Below the pieces are notes generated by a model. That model was given only the letters and a program-made list of their open reading frames with translations, was not told the origin of the DNA and ran no database searches. 64,000 bases of DNA from an uncultured Alphaproteobacteria bacterium (GTDB taxonomy: Bacteria > Pseudomonadota > Alphaproteobacteria > Micropepsales > Micropepsaceae): assembly GCA_902826695.1 (NCBI GenBank), contig CADEFU010000011.1:1-64000 (forward strand), read 5' to 3'. The number at the start of each line of letters is the position of its first letter. Position 1 is the stretch's first letter. Of the stretch, positions 27,327 through 36,788 are shown piece after piece. The position numbers and the translations under genes were made by a program.

Positions 27327-28427
27327 TCAGGCGGGCGGCAGATTGTCGATCAAGCGGTGCGCCTTACGCCCGCCGCGTTCGACCGCGACTGCCGGATCGG
27401 TCGCGAGTAGCCGTCGCGCCAGTTCGACGGCGCGGATGGCGAGGTGGCCGGCGCCTTCGTGCAGTTCCTTGGAATCGCGCACGGCTGCCACGTTGTTCTC
27501 CATGTCCTCTGCCGACCATCCACGCGAGTGAGCGATGTAGGGAAACTGCGGAAAGTGGAAGCCGAGCTCCGCGAAGAAACCAAGCATCTGGCCCGCCACG
27601 CCTTGCACGTTGTCCTGACCGCCGACGATGATGAAGCTCGCGACCTTGTTTTGGATCAACACGCGGTCGTGGGTTGTGACTTGGTTCTGAACGCAATTGA
27701 GCCGCTCGGCCATTTTGAAGTAGAGCGACGAGGCTTGCCCCCAACGGATCGGCGTCGCAATCAGCACGACATCCGCCCAGTGCACCAGGGCTTCATAGAC
27801 CTCCGTCAATTCGTCCTTGTCGTCCATCTGGGTAATCGAGCAGGGCCACGTGCAGGCGCGCGCCGACTTTGAGTAAAAGCCTTCACAGGCGCGGAATTGC
27901 AATTGACTGAGCTTGATGAGCTGCGTTTCGCAACCCTGCGCCTTCGCTGCAGCCAGCGCCGATTCCAAAAGGTGATGGGACCCGGAATAACGCGGCGCAT
28001 CCTTCTGCATCGCCGTCGTCGAGAGCCCGACGACCCGGACCGGACCTTCGGCACGTGACACTGGCCGCGCCAACGGGTGAGGCTGGTGCGGTTTCCTGGT
28101 GCGCTTCGTTGCTGCCTTGATGTTGACGAGGACGCGACCGTTCTCGACCTTGACCGGAAAAGAAGGCACGGCGTCGGCTTCGTATCCCGGCTCGCCGATG
28201 CCCGTCTGCCTATGAAATTTCCATTGGTGCCAAGGGCAGACGATGTAGTCCCCGGCAAGCGTTCCCTGTCCCAAGGGGCCACCGACATGATTGCAGGCGC
28301 TGTGCACCGCCCCGAACGTTCCGCCGACGCAAGACAGCGCAATCGGCACGGCTTCCGCCACAACACGCTGCAGCTCTCGCTCCGCGAGAACCTCCGCGCT
28401 GCCGACGTCGGTCCACTCTCCGTCCAT
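27327..28427 (-). CDS. Rieske-type ferredoxin fused to flavodoxin-like NAD(P)H:FMN reductase domain
   Basis: 366 residues with AGGAGA 7 nt before the ATG. An N-terminal Rieske domain (about 5-105) has CNHVGGPLGQG followed by CPWHQWKF, the complete CxH...CxxH set for a 2Fe-2S cluster. A basic Pro-rich linker (KRTRKPHQPHPLARP) leads to a flavodoxin-like reductase domain (about 130-330; VVGLSTTAMQKDAPRYSGS, VLIATPIRWGQASSLYFKM, FIIVGGQDNVQGV). The first part could pass electrons from or to the flavin. The pairing is unusual; no oxygenase partner is adjacent. It is probably a cytoplasmic redox enzyme; the substrate is unknown. Confidence 0.85.
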   Translation of the reverse strand: MDGEWTDVGSAEVLAERELQRVVAEAVPIALSCVGGTFGAVHSACNHVGGPLGQGTLAGDYIVCPWHQWKFHRQTGIGEPGYEADAVPSFPVKVENGRVLVNIKAATKRTRKPHQPHPLARPVSRAEGPVRVVGLSTTAMQKDAPRYSGSHHLLESALAAAKAQGCETQLIKLSQLQFRACEGFYSKSARACTWPCSITQMDDKDELTEVYEALVHWADVVLIATPIRWGQASSLYFKMAERLNCVQNQVTTHDRVLIQNKVASFIIVGGQDNVQGVAGQMLGFFAELGFHFPQFPYIAHSRGWSAEDMENNVAAVRDSKELHEGAGHLAIRAVELARRLLATDPAVAVERGGRKAHRLIDNLPPA

Positions 28428-28582
28428 GCTTTATCTCCTACGCTCATCGAGCCATATCCCAATGGCCGCGGTCAGCTCTATGAAAAAGTACCCGGTCGCT
28501 CCGGACGGGCGGACAGTCATTCCGTGCTAGTCTCTGCGGAGTCACAATGGCCGGCCCCGAGCGCCCGAACCCCCGAAGCACC

Positions 28583-29497
28583 ATGAGCGATCGCATCCCC
28601 GTTCTTCTCGACACCGACCCCGGCACCGACATCGATGACGCCATCTGCCTGGCCTATCTGCTGGCGCAACCGCGCTGCGAACTGGTTGGCGTGACCACGG
28701 TCAGCGGGCGCGATCCGCGGCAGCGCGCCAGCATCGTCGACGCGATCTGCCGTAAAGCCGGTCGCAGCGACATCCCAATCCACGCCGGTGTCTCGGTACG
28801 CTACGACGAAGGCACGGTGGTCCAGCCGGACGTGCAGCAGTACGGCGCCCTGACCAAGTACCCGCACCGCAAGGCGGAAGAGTTCCCGTCCAACACCGCG
28901 GTCGAATACCTGCGCCGCACCATCGACGAACGCCCGGGCGAACTCACCTTGTTGGCCGTCGGTCCGATGAGCAACCTCGGCGCCCTACTCGCCATCGATC
29001 CCGAGGTACCGAAAAAGCTCAAGGCCCTCGTGCTCATGTGCGGGGTGTTCACGAACCGTCTGCCCGGAGTCGGCCCGCGCGAGTGGAACGCCTTGCAGGA
29101 CTCAAGCGCTTGCCGCGCGGTCTACCGCGCACCAGTGGCGATGCACCGCTCAATCGGCCTCGACGTGACCATGCAGGTAAGGCTGAAGTACGCCGACGCC
29201 GTCGAAAGATTCCGCGCCGCCGGCGGCCCGCTCGACGTGGTCGCCGACTGCTGCGAGATCTGGCGCCAACATGCCGCCCGCGACGTCATCTTCCACGACC
29301 CCTTGGCGGCGGTGTCGATCTTCGATCCGCAGGTCTGCAGCTGGCAACGCGGCCGCGTCGAGGTCGAGCCCGGCCAAGGCCGCGCCGGCGGCATGACCCA
29401 CTGGAAGGCCGCGACCGACGGCCCGCACGAGGTGGCGATGGAGGTGGATGCGGACCGGTTCTTCCGCGAATACTTCGGCACGGTGATGCGGAAGTAG
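28583..29497 (+). CDS. Nucleoside hydrolase (inosine/uridine-preferring family)
   Basis: 304 residues from the ATG at 28583. The calcium-binding Asp cluster PVLLDTDPGTDIDDA is at the N-terminus. VGPMSNLGAL and RVEVEPGQGRAG, with a final Asp-bearing helix, complete the fold. The family hydrolyses the N-glycosidic bond of ribonucleosides for salvage. A specific nucleoside cannot be assigned. The gene has its own promoter region and is divergent from the Rieske fusion. Confidence 0.9.
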   Translation: MSDRIPVLLDTDPGTDIDDAICLAYLLAQPRCELVGVTTVSGRDPRQRASIVDAICRKAGRSDIPIHAGVSVRYDEGTVVQPDVQQYGALTKYPHRKAEEFPSNTAVEYLRRTIDERPGELTLLAVGPMSNLGALLAIDPEVPKKLKALVLMCGVFTNRLPGVGPREWNALQDSSACRAVYRAPVAMHRSIGLDVTMQVRLKYADAVERFRAAGGPLDVVADCCEIWRQHAARDVIFHDPLAAVSIFDPQVCSWQRGRVEVEPGQGRAGGMTHWKAATDGPHEVAMEVDADRFFREYFGTVMRK

Positions 29498-29572
29498 CTG
29501 ACTGCCGGCTGGGCTATCGTCTCGCTGAGTCTGCGCAGTTGCTTCGCCGACCTCCGCGCGCGAATATTCCCT

Positions 29573-30745
29573 ATGTCCCGCTTCGACGCCCTGCCCACCT
29601 CGCCCTTCACCCGCCTCAACAAGCTGCTCGACGGCGTCGCACCTGGCCAGCCGCCGATCCACATGCATATCGGCGAGCCGCAGCATCCGGTGCCCGCCTT
29701 CGTGGGTGAAATCCTCGCCAAGCACATCGCCGACTTTGGGCGTTACCCGCCGATCATCGGGCCCGATCATTTGCGCCAAGCGATCGCGGGCTGGCTCGGC
29801 CGCCGTTACAAACTCGGGCCCGCCGTTGACCCGGCGCGCCACATCCTGCCGCTCGTCGGTACGCGCGAAGGCTTGTTCAGCGCCGCCTTCATAACGGTCC
29901 CCGAAGAGAAGGCGGGCAAGAAGCCCGTCGTGCTGATCCCGAACCCCTTCTACCAATGCTACGCGGCGGCAGCGCTCTCGGCGGGAGCCGAGCCCGTTTA
30001 CGTCAACGCGACGCGTGAGACTGGTTTCCTGCCGGACTTCGCAAGCTTGCCCCGCGATACGCTCGCCCGCACGGCCGCCGTCTATATGTGCTCGCCGTCG
30101 AACCCCGAAGGCGGTGCCGCCAATGCCGACACGTGGTCGCGCTTGTTCGCGCTCGCCGATGAGTTCGACTTCACGATCCTCGCCGACGAATGCTATTCCG
30201 AGATCTACACCGCAACGCCGCCCACCGGCGCACTCGAAGTTCGCGGCAAGACGCACAAGGACTTCGACCGCGTGCTCGCCTTTCACTCGCTCTCGAAGCG
30301 CTCGAACCTGCCCGGCATGCGTTCGGGCTTTGTCGCGGGCGACGCAAACCTGCTCGCCCGATTCCGCGAATTCCGCAATGTCGCGGGGCCGCAGCTGCCC
30401 TTGCCCATCGCCGCCGTTTCAACGGCCGCATGGAGCGACGAGAAACACGTCGAAGCAAACCGCGGCCTCTACGCCGAAAAATTCGAGGTCGCACAAGCCA
30501 AAATTGGCAACCGTCTCGGCTTCCGAATTCCCGACGGCGGCTTCTTCCTGTGGCTCGATGTCGGCGACGGCGAACGGGCCGCGGAACGGCTTTGGCGTGA
30601 AGGAGGTGTTAGGGTTCTGCCCGGTCTCTATCTCGCCCGCGACACGATCTCCGGCAACCCTGGAAAATCGTTCATTCGCGTGGCCTTAGTTAACGACTCC
30701 GCAAGCACAACTGAGGCATTTGAAAGGCTCGCTCGCATCCTGTAG
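29573..30745 (+). CDS. dapC: Class I aminotransferase, DapC-like
   Basis: 390 residues. A fold-type I PLP enzyme: PNPFYQCY, the SPSNPEGG loop, ADECYSEIY and the PLP-lysine in HSLSKRSNLPGMRSGF, with a final Arg in FIRVAL that binds the substrate carboxylate. The sequence resembles N-succinyldiaminopimelate aminotransferases that work in lysine and peptidoglycan synthesis. The place before ftsK-lolA is also usual for that enzyme in Alphaproteobacteria. The exact substrate remains inferred. Confidence 0.75.
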   Translation: MSRFDALPTSPFTRLNKLLDGVAPGQPPIHMHIGEPQHPVPAFVGEILAKHIADFGRYPPIIGPDHLRQAIAGWLGRRYKLGPAVDPARHILPLVGTREGLFSAAFITVPEEKAGKKPVVLIPNPFYQCYAAAALSAGAEPVYVNATRETGFLPDFASLPRDTLARTAAVYMCSPSNPEGGAANADTWSRLFALADEFDFTILADECYSEIYTATPPTGALEVRGKTHKDFDRVLAFHSLSKRSNLPGMRSGFVAGDANLLARFREFRNVAGPQLPLPIAAVSTAAWSDEKHVEANRGLYAEKFEVAQAKIGNRLGFRIPDGGFFLWLDVGDGERAAERLWREGGVRVLPGLYLARDTISGNPGKSFIRVALVNDSASTTEAFERLARIL

Positions 30746-30794
30746 CCGCGCCCTTGCCAAGGCGGCCTGAGATGCGTCGCAAAGCGGGTGTCCC

Positions 30795-33209
30795 ATGAGC
30801 GAGCTGCAAACCGCCTTTGGCGTGTTCGGCCAGACCGAACGTATTCCCATTCTTCCCGAAGAATGGACGACCTGGCGTGCCGCCCTAGCGACTATGACGA
30901 GGCGACTTTTCGTGCGCGCAATCGGCCTGACATTCATCGTAGCCGCGATCGCAGTGGCGACATCCGTTGTCACCTACACGCCAACCGACCCGAGCTGGAA
31001 CAACGCGACCGGCGCCGTTGCCGAGAACGCGCTGGGTCTTTGGGGCGCCAATATCGCCGACACAATCTGGCAGAGCCTCGGCGTCGGCGCGTGGCTTATC
31101 GCCGTACCGCCGTTCGCGTGGGGCCTGTGGCTCGTCGACGGCCGTTTCGGTTTGAAGCTGGTGCGCCGTGCATTCGCGTGGAGCGCGGCAATGCTGCTTG
31201 CGGCCATGTTCTTCAGTCTGTTCCCGCCGCTGTTCTCAAGCACAGGCACCACCGGCATGGGCGGCGCACTTGGCGACGTCCTCTCCGCCGCCGCCACGAC
31301 ACAGCTTGAACCGCTCGGCGTGCCCACACCCAAGGCGGTCGCAGGCATCGCCGCCGGTGTCCTCGGCGTGATGCTCTACATCTGGGCCTTGGGCATGAAC
31401 CCGTTGAAGCTGACCCTGCCCGCTCTGCCGTGGGATGCGGTCGGCGCCGGAATCGGCGGCATGTTCGGCGCGCTCGGCCGCGCGATCGCACAACCATTCC
31501 GCCCGCGCGTGCGCGTGCTCCGCAAACGTGAACCGCGCATCGCCGACGAAGAAATCGACGTAGTCCCCGAGGTCCAAAGCGACGAGCCGCTCACGCTCCG
31601 CAAAGAACCGCGCGTGCTGCGCCCCACACCGGGCAAGCTGGGCAAACGCGAACAGCGTGATGCCCAACCGGGCCTGCGCCTCGAAGAACCCAGCGAGCAC
31701 CAACTCCCGCCCTTGACGCTGCTCGAGAAAGGCAAGGCTTCGAGCGGGCCGAAGGAATCGGACGAAACACTGGAACAGAACGCGCGCATGCTCGAGAACG
31801 TGCTCGCCGATTTCGGCGTGCGCGGCGCGATCACGCAAGTGCGCCCCGGCCCCGTCGTCACGCTCTACGAATTCGAGCCCGCCGCAGGCGTCCGCTCCAG
31901 CCGTGTCATCTCGCTCGCCGACGATATTGCCCGCTCGATGAGCGCGGTCTCCGCACGCGTCGCAGCCGTGCCCGGCCGCAACGTCATCGGCATCGAACTG
32001 CCGAACATGCGCCGCGACAAGGTCGTGCTGCGCGACATTCTCTCGACTCAGGAGTTCGAAAACCAAAGCGTCGAGCTCGTGCTCGCGCTCGGCAAGAACA
32101 TCGGCGGCGAAACCGTTTGCGCCGACCTCGCCCGCATGCCTCACCTGTTGATCGCCGGTACCACGGGTTCGGGTAAGTCGGTCGCCATCAACACGATGAT
32201 CCTGTCGCTGCTCTACCGGCTCACGCCCCAGCAGTGCAAGCTGATCATGATCGATCCGAAAATGCTGGAACTGTCCGCTTACGACGGCATTCCGCACCTG
32301 CTCTCGCCCGTCGTCACCGATCCGAAGAAAGCGATCGTCGCACTGAAATGGACCGTGCGCGAAATGGAAGATCGCTATCGCCGCATGTCGAAGCTTGGTG
32401 TGCGCAACATCAAGGGCTACAACGAACGCATCGCGCGGGCGGCCGCCAAAGGCGAAACGTTGAAGCGCACCGTGCAGACCGGATTCGACAGCCAGACCGG
32501 CGAGCCGATGTACGAGGAGGAAAACCTCCCCCTCGACCACATGCCCTACATCGTCGTCATCGTCGACGAAATGGCCGACCTCATGATGGTGGCGGGCAAG
32601 GACATCGAAGCGGCCGTTCAGCGCCTGGCGCAGATGGCGCGCGCCGCCGGCATTCACATCATCACGGCGACCCAGCGCCCGTCGGTCGACGTCATCACAG
32701 GCACGATCAAAGCGAACTTCCCGACCCGCATCTCGTTCCAGGTCACGTCGAAAATCGACAGCCGTACGATCTTGGGCGAGCAAGGCGCCGAGCAACTCCT
32801 CGGCCAAGGCGACATGCTCTACATGGAAGGCGGCGGCCGCATCCGTCGCGTTCACGGCCCCTTCGTCTCCGACGAGGAAGTCGAAACCGTCGTGAAATTT
32901 CTGAAGTCGCAGGGCGAACCGCAATACCTCGACGCGATCACCGAGGAACCGGAAGAGCCCGACGCCGGCTCGCTGCTCGACGGCGAAGAAGGCGGCGGCT
33001 CTGGCGACAACCTCTACGACCAGGCCGTGGCCGTCGTCGCGCGCGACCGCAAGGTCTCGACGTCGTACATCCAGCGCCGCTTGCAAATCGGTTACAACCG
33101 CGCCGCCCGCATCATCGAGCAGATGGAAGAGGAAGGCGTCATCTCTGCGCCCAACCATTCAGGCAAGCGCGAAGTTCTGGTCGGCGACCACTCGGGCCGG
33201 GGCGATTGA
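30795..33209 (+). CDS. ftsK: DNA translocase FtsK/SpoIIIE
   Basis: 804 residues, typical for alphaproteobacterial FtsK. About four N-terminal membrane spans (about 36-215) anchor it at the division site. A variable linker leads to a RecA-like motor: Walker A AGTTGSGKSVAIN near residue 455, Walker B VVIVDEMADL, and GTIKANFPTRISF. The C-terminal gamma winged helix VSTSYIQRRLQIGYNRAARI binds KOPS-like sequences and activates XerCD. It pumps and resolves the chromosome termini at division. It sits between the dapC-like gene and lolA. Confidence 0.96.
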   Translation: MSELQTAFGVFGQTERIPILPEEWTTWRAALATMTRRLFVRAIGLTFIVAAIAVATSVVTYTPTDPSWNNATGAVAENALGLWGANIADTIWQSLGVGAWLIAVPPFAWGLWLVDGRFGLKLVRRAFAWSAAMLLAAMFFSLFPPLFSSTGTTGMGGALGDVLSAAATTQLEPLGVPTPKAVAGIAAGVLGVMLYIWALGMNPLKLTLPALPWDAVGAGIGGMFGALGRAIAQPFRPRVRVLRKREPRIADEEIDVVPEVQSDEPLTLRKEPRVLRPTPGKLGKREQRDAQPGLRLEEPSEHQLPPLTLLEKGKASSGPKESDETLEQNARMLENVLADFGVRGAITQVRPGPVVTLYEFEPAAGVRSSRVISLADDIARSMSAVSARVAAVPGRNVIGIELPNMRRDKVVLRDILSTQEFENQSVELVLALGKNIGGETVCADLARMPHLLIAGTTGSGKSVAINTMILSLLYRLTPQQCKLIMIDPKMLELSAYDGIPHLLSPVVTDPKKAIVALKWTVREMEDRYRRMSKLGVRNIKGYNERIARAAAKGETLKRTVQTGFDSQTGEPMYEEENLPLDHMPYIVVIVDEMADLMMVAGKDIEAAVQRLAQMARAAGIHIITATQRPSVDVITGTIKANFPTRISFQVTSKIDSRTILGEQGAEQLLGQGDMLYMEGGGRIRRVHGPFVSDEEVETVVKFLKSQGEPQYLDAITEEPEEPDAGSLLDGEEGGGSGDNLYDQAVAVVARDRKVSTSYIQRRLQIGYNRAARIIEQMEEEGVISAPNHSGKREVLVGDHSGRGD

Positions 33210-33212
33210 CGG

Positions 33213-33836
33213 CTAGCCGCCCCGCCCTTCCCGCTGAATCAAATCGAACGCCGCCGAAAGGTTGGCGATCAACTCGTCGCTCCAGCACACGTCTTTAAAG
33301 CCTGCGACGCCGAGCGCGTCGAGCACATCGCAGAACTCTTTGTTCGCCGCGTGGAACATGTTTCGCGTCTGCGTCACGCGCCGCTCGATCGCCGCAAATT
33401 CGATATCCTCAGGGTGTGCCGCGATGTGCGCCCAATCGCGGATCGCGCGCAGCATGCGCATGTAATCGTTGACCTCGCGCGATATGTCGGCGGTCAGCGC
33501 ATAACCGAACAAGCTCGTCGCGAGCGGCACCGCACGAAAGGCGTGATCGACCGCATCCGCAGAGCGCGCCCGCGCCTCACCGGCGGGTGACCGCAGGAAC
33601 CGCGACAACGCGTCGCCGAATGCAACGTGAAGCAGCATCAGCTCCTGTCCGTAATTCAGCCGCGCAGGTTTCCACTTCCGCGCTTGCCTCATGTCGATCA
33701 CGACAGGGATCAAAATCGAAAAAACCAGCGCCCCCAGAATGAACCCGCCGAACTCCGCCACGACGTTCAAGAAGAATTCCGCGGTCAGCCCAAGCGGCCC
33801 CGCCGGATCGAACAACAATTTTGTGATGTCCCCCAC
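33213..33836 (-). CDS. Hypothetical protein with N-terminal membrane segment
   Basis: 207 residues from a GTG at 33836 preceded by a G-run. One hydrophobic segment (about residues 17-48, FFLNVVAEFGGFILGALVFS and the following ILIP) is followed by a helical domain with KWKPARLNYGQELMLLHVAF, then a C-terminal RNMFHAANKEFCDVLDALG helix. No family is recognised. It lies opposite ftsK and lolA, 3 bp past the ftsK stop. The role is unknown. Confidence 0.65.
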   Translation of the reverse strand: MGDITKLLFDPAGPLGLTAEFFLNVVAEFGGFILGALVFSILIPVVIDMRQARKWKPARLNYGQELMLLHVAFGDALSRFLRSPAGEARARSADAVDHAFRAVPLATSLFGYALTADISREVNDYMRMLRAIRDWAHIAAHPEDIEFAAIERRVTQTRNMFHAANKEFCDVLDALGVAGFKDVCWSDELIANLSAAFDLIQREGRGG

Positions 33837-33969
33837 CGGCAGCCCCCCAAAAGCTCACCAGGATTTAATGGCCCCACGCCCTACCCGTGCTATTCTGGAC
33901 CGGATCGAAGGCCGCGCGCCAGCGGCCAGTATCTTCATTTTGCCACACTCGCCCCCTACAGGCTTCCCC

Positions 33970-34596
33970 ATGCTTAAAACCCTCCGACAAATCGCCGTGA
34001 TTGCGGCTGTCTTTGCCCTCGGCACCACCGCCCAAACGGCGCCGATGAAGCCCCAAGATGTCACCGATTTGAACAAGATCTCGGCCTACCTCAACGCGAT
34101 CACCTCGATGCAGGCGAGTTTCGTTCAGGTCGGGCCGAACGGCGAACTCGATCAGGGCACGATCTACGCAAGAAAGCCTGGACGCCTGCGCTTCGAATAT
34201 GCGCCGCCGAGCCCGTACTTGATCGTCTCCGACGGTGTCACGATCGCAGTTGCGAACTCGAAGATGCGCACGGTTGATCGGTATCCTTTGGTTGACAACC
34301 CGCTGAGCCTGATCCTGCGCGAAGGCGTCGATCTGGCAAAGGACGCGCGTATCACCTCGGTTGAGCGCCAGCCCGGGATGCTGCGCATCACCGCGACCGA
34401 GAAATCGGGTCCGATGAAAGGCCAAGTAACCTTAATCTTCGGCCACCCGTCGACCGAGCTGCGGCAGTGGATCATCACCGACGCGCAAGGGTTGCAAACC
34501 ATGATCGCGTTGAAAAACACGAAGACCCAGCTGGAACTGTCGCCGCAGCTGTTCATCTTGCAAGACGTAGACAAATTCGGTCGTCGGAACGAGTAA
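33970..34596 (+). CDS. lolA: LolA-family outer-membrane lipoprotein carrier
   Basis: 208 residues from the ATG at 33970. A signal peptide (to about residue 23) is followed by LNAITSMQASFVQVGPNGE, GTIYARKPGRLRFEYAPPSP and SLILREGVDL, the LolA half-barrel pattern. LolA ferries lipoproteins from LolCDE to the outer membrane. The position after ftsK is common in Alphaproteobacteria, which often lack LolB. The length is close to the usual 200-210. Confidence 0.9.
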   Translation: MLKTLRQIAVIAAVFALGTTAQTAPMKPQDVTDLNKISAYLNAITSMQASFVQVGPNGELDQGTIYARKPGRLRFEYAPPSPYLIVSDGVTIAVANSKMRTVDRYPLVDNPLSLILREGVDLAKDARITSVERQPGMLRITATEKSGPMKGQVTLIFGHPSTELRQWIITDAQGLQTMIALKNTKTQLELSPQLFILQDVDKFGRRNE

Positions 34597-34630
34597 GCCT
34601 ACGATCTCGTTCACCTTGCCGCGGTCCTCG

Positions 34631-34652
34631 GGCCTCTGCTAGGCCAGAGGCC
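34631..34652 (+). promoter_or_regulatory. Perfect hairpin enclosing the puuD ribosome-binding site
   Basis: GGCCTCTG (34631-34638), loop CTAGGC, then CAGAGGCC (34645-34652) form a perfect 8-bp stem that ends 2 nt before the puuD ATG. The Shine-Dalgarno-like AGAGG is in the 3' arm. In the folded RNA the ribosome site would be buried. This may limit or regulate translation; the sequence does not show what would open it. Confidence 0.6.
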
Positions 34653-34654
34653 TT

Positions 34655-35386
34655 ATGCCAGCCCGTAAACCTATCGTCGGAATCCCATGCGACCTCCGCA
34701 TGATCGGACCGCATCCGTTCCATGCCGTCGGCGAGAAATACATCGTCGCCGTCCGTGACGGCGCGGGCGCGCTGCCGTTGCTGATCCCGGTCCTTGAGAA
34801 CCCGATCGATATCGACGAAATCCTCGACACGGTCGACGGCATCCTTCTCACCGGCTCGCCTTCGAACGTCGCGCCGAAGCGCTACGGCGGCCCGGCGCCG
34901 CGCGAAGGTGTGCTCCAAGACGAACGCCGCGATGCAACAACGCTGCCCCTCATCCGGCGCATCGTCGGCCATGGCACGCCGCTGCTCGCCGTCTGTCGCG
35001 GCTTCCAAGAGCTGAACGTCGCCCATGGCGGCACGCTCTATCAGCACGTCGAAGAAGTGCCCGGCCGCATGGACCATCGCGAAGACAAGACGGCACCGCT
35101 CGACGTCCAATACGCCCCGATCCACGATGTAACGCTCTCCGGCACGTTGGAGCGCATTGCCGGCGCACGCACGATCAAAGTGAACTCGCTGCACGGCCAA
35201 GGCATCGACAGGTTGGGGCAGGGCCTTGTCGCGGAAGCAATCGCACCCGACGGCCAGATCGAGGGCGTTCGCGTCACGGACGCTCGCGCCTTCGCGCTCG
35301 GCGTTCAATGGCACCCGGAGTGGCGTTTCTGGGAGAATGATTTTTCGGCGAGGCTTTTTGCGGCCTTTGGAGAGGCCATGCGATGA
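34655..35386 (+). CDS. puuD: Gamma-glutamyl-gamma-aminobutyrate hydrolase family protein (PuuD-like, peptidase C26)
   Basis: 243 residues. A class I glutamine amidotransferase fold: the nucleophile Cys in AVCRGFQELN, and the partners QWHPEW near the C-terminus. PuuD releases GABA from gamma-glutamyl-GABA in putrescine degradation. Pairing with a glutamine-synthetase-like gene that starts inside its stop (ATGA) supports this; PuuB and PuuC are not adjacent. The start is followed by the buried ribosome site described at 34631. Confidence 0.75.
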   Translation: MPARKPIVGIPCDLRMIGPHPFHAVGEKYIVAVRDGAGALPLLIPVLENPIDIDEILDTVDGILLTGSPSNVAPKRYGGPAPREGVLQDERRDATTLPLIRRIVGHGTPLLAVCRGFQELNVAHGGTLYQHVEEVPGRMDHREDKTAPLDVQYAPIHDVTLSGTLERIAGARTIKVNSLHGQGIDRLGQGLVAEAIAPDGQIEGVRVTDARAFALGVQWHPEWRFWENDFSARLFAAFGEAMR

Positions 35387-36732
35387 GTAAGATCGAGCTG
35401 AAGGAGTGGCTGAAAGAACGCCGCATCACCGAGATCGAGCTGCTCGTTCCCGACATGGCGGGCATCGCGCGCGGCAAGATTTTCCCGACGAGCAAGTTCC
35501 TCTCGGGCCTGGACAACGACACGCTGCGCCTGCCCGAAAGCATCTTCGGCCAGATGGTGACCGGCGCCGACTCCGACACCGAAAACTTGACGTATCAAGC
35601 CCCCGACATGATCCTCGTGCCCGATCCGGACACGATTTGCGTCGTGCCTTGGTACAAGGAGCCGACGGCGCAGATCGTCTGCGATTGCTCCGACCGGAAA
35701 GGAAAGCCGAACCCGGTTGCCCCGCGCCAGATCCTGAAGAACATCCTCGCCAAATATGAGGCGAAGGGCTGGCGCCCGATCATCGCGCCGGAACTTGAGT
35801 TCTTCCTCGCGCAAAAGAACATCGATCCCGACTATCCGCTGCTGCCACCGGCCGGCAAATCCGGCCGCCCGCAAACCGGCCGGCAAGCCTACTCGATCGA
35901 CGCGGTGAACGAGTTCGATCCGCTGTTTGAAGACGTCTACGATTACTGCGAAGCGCAAGAGATCGGCATCGACAGCCTGATCCACGAGGACGGCGTCGCT
36001 CAGGTCGAAATCAACTTCAACCACGGTGACCCGCTGGTGCTCGCCGACCAGACGTTCCTCTTCAAGCGCACCGTGCGCCACGCCGCCCTGCGGCACGACA
36101 TCTACGCGACGTTCATGGCCAAGCCCTACGAACAAGAGCCGGGCAGCGCCATGCACATCCACCAAAGCGTCGTCGACACGCACAAAGGCAGGAACCTGTT
36201 CTCGAACAAGGCGGGCAAGGACACGCGTCTGTTCCTCGCCTACATCGCCGGCCTGCAGAAATACCTGCCTGCTTCGATGCCTCTGATCGCACCTTACGTG
36301 AACTCCTACCGCCGCCTCGTGCGTTACCTCTCGGCGCCGGTGAACACGCACTGGGGCCACGAGAACCGCACGGTAGGTCTGCGCGTGCCCGAGTCCGAGC
36401 AAAAGAACCGCCGCATCGAAAACCGCGTGCCGGGCGCCGACGCAAACCCCTATCTTGCGATCGCAGCGACGCTCGCGTGCGGCTATCTCGGCATGACGCA
36501 AAACCTGATGCCGACGAAGCCCATGGAAGGCAACGCCTACGAGTCGATGCGCTATCAGCTGCCACGCCACTTGCTCGACGCCATTCAGCGCTTCCGCAAT
36601 TCGGCAGACATGCGCGAGTTGCTGGGCGAGGCGTTTGTCGACCTCTATTCGGACGTCAAATCCTCAGAGCACGACGCCTACCAGCAGGTGATCAGCCCGT
36701 GGGAACGCCAGCATCTCCTGCTAAACGTTTAA
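35383..36732 (+). CDS. puuA: Glutamine-synthetase-family enzyme, gamma-glutamylputrescine synthetase-like (PuuA)
   Basis: 449 residues with a glutamine synthetase beta-grasp N-terminus and the catalytic domain: the metal site APELEFFLAQ and the nucleotide/metal stretch VAQVEINFNHGDPL, then SAMHIHQSV and ENRTVGLRVP with the arginines that bind phosphate. It ligates glutamate to an amine (putrescine in E. coli) with ATP. The absence of the adenylylation Tyr context of GlnA and the coupling to puuD point to amine utilisation. It overlaps puuD by 4 bp. Confidence 0.82.
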   Translation: MSKIELKEWLKERRITEIELLVPDMAGIARGKIFPTSKFLSGLDNDTLRLPESIFGQMVTGADSDTENLTYQAPDMILVPDPDTICVVPWYKEPTAQIVCDCSDRKGKPNPVAPRQILKNILAKYEAKGWRPIIAPELEFFLAQKNIDPDYPLLPPAGKSGRPQTGRQAYSIDAVNEFDPLFEDVYDYCEAQEIGIDSLIHEDGVAQVEINFNHGDPLVLADQTFLFKRTVRHAALRHDIYATFMAKPYEQEPGSAMHIHQSVVDTHKGRNLFSNKAGKDTRLFLAYIAGLQKYLPASMPLIAPYVNSYRRLVRYLSAPVNTHWGHENRTVGLRVPESEQKNRRIENRVPGADANPYLAIAATLACGYLGMTQNLMPTKPMEGNAYESMRYQLPRHLLDAIQRFRNSADMRELLGEAFVDLYSDVKSSEHDAYQQVISPWERQHLLLNV

Positions 36733-36788
36733 GTGCAGCAGGGAATGAGCCCCGAACTCCGCAGCGTTCAACTCTGACAGGCCGAAAC

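Noticed and set aside
33200-33215. Terminator between ftsK and the opposite hypothetical gene
   Set aside because: The two stops are only 3 bp apart and no stem-loop with a T-run is seen.
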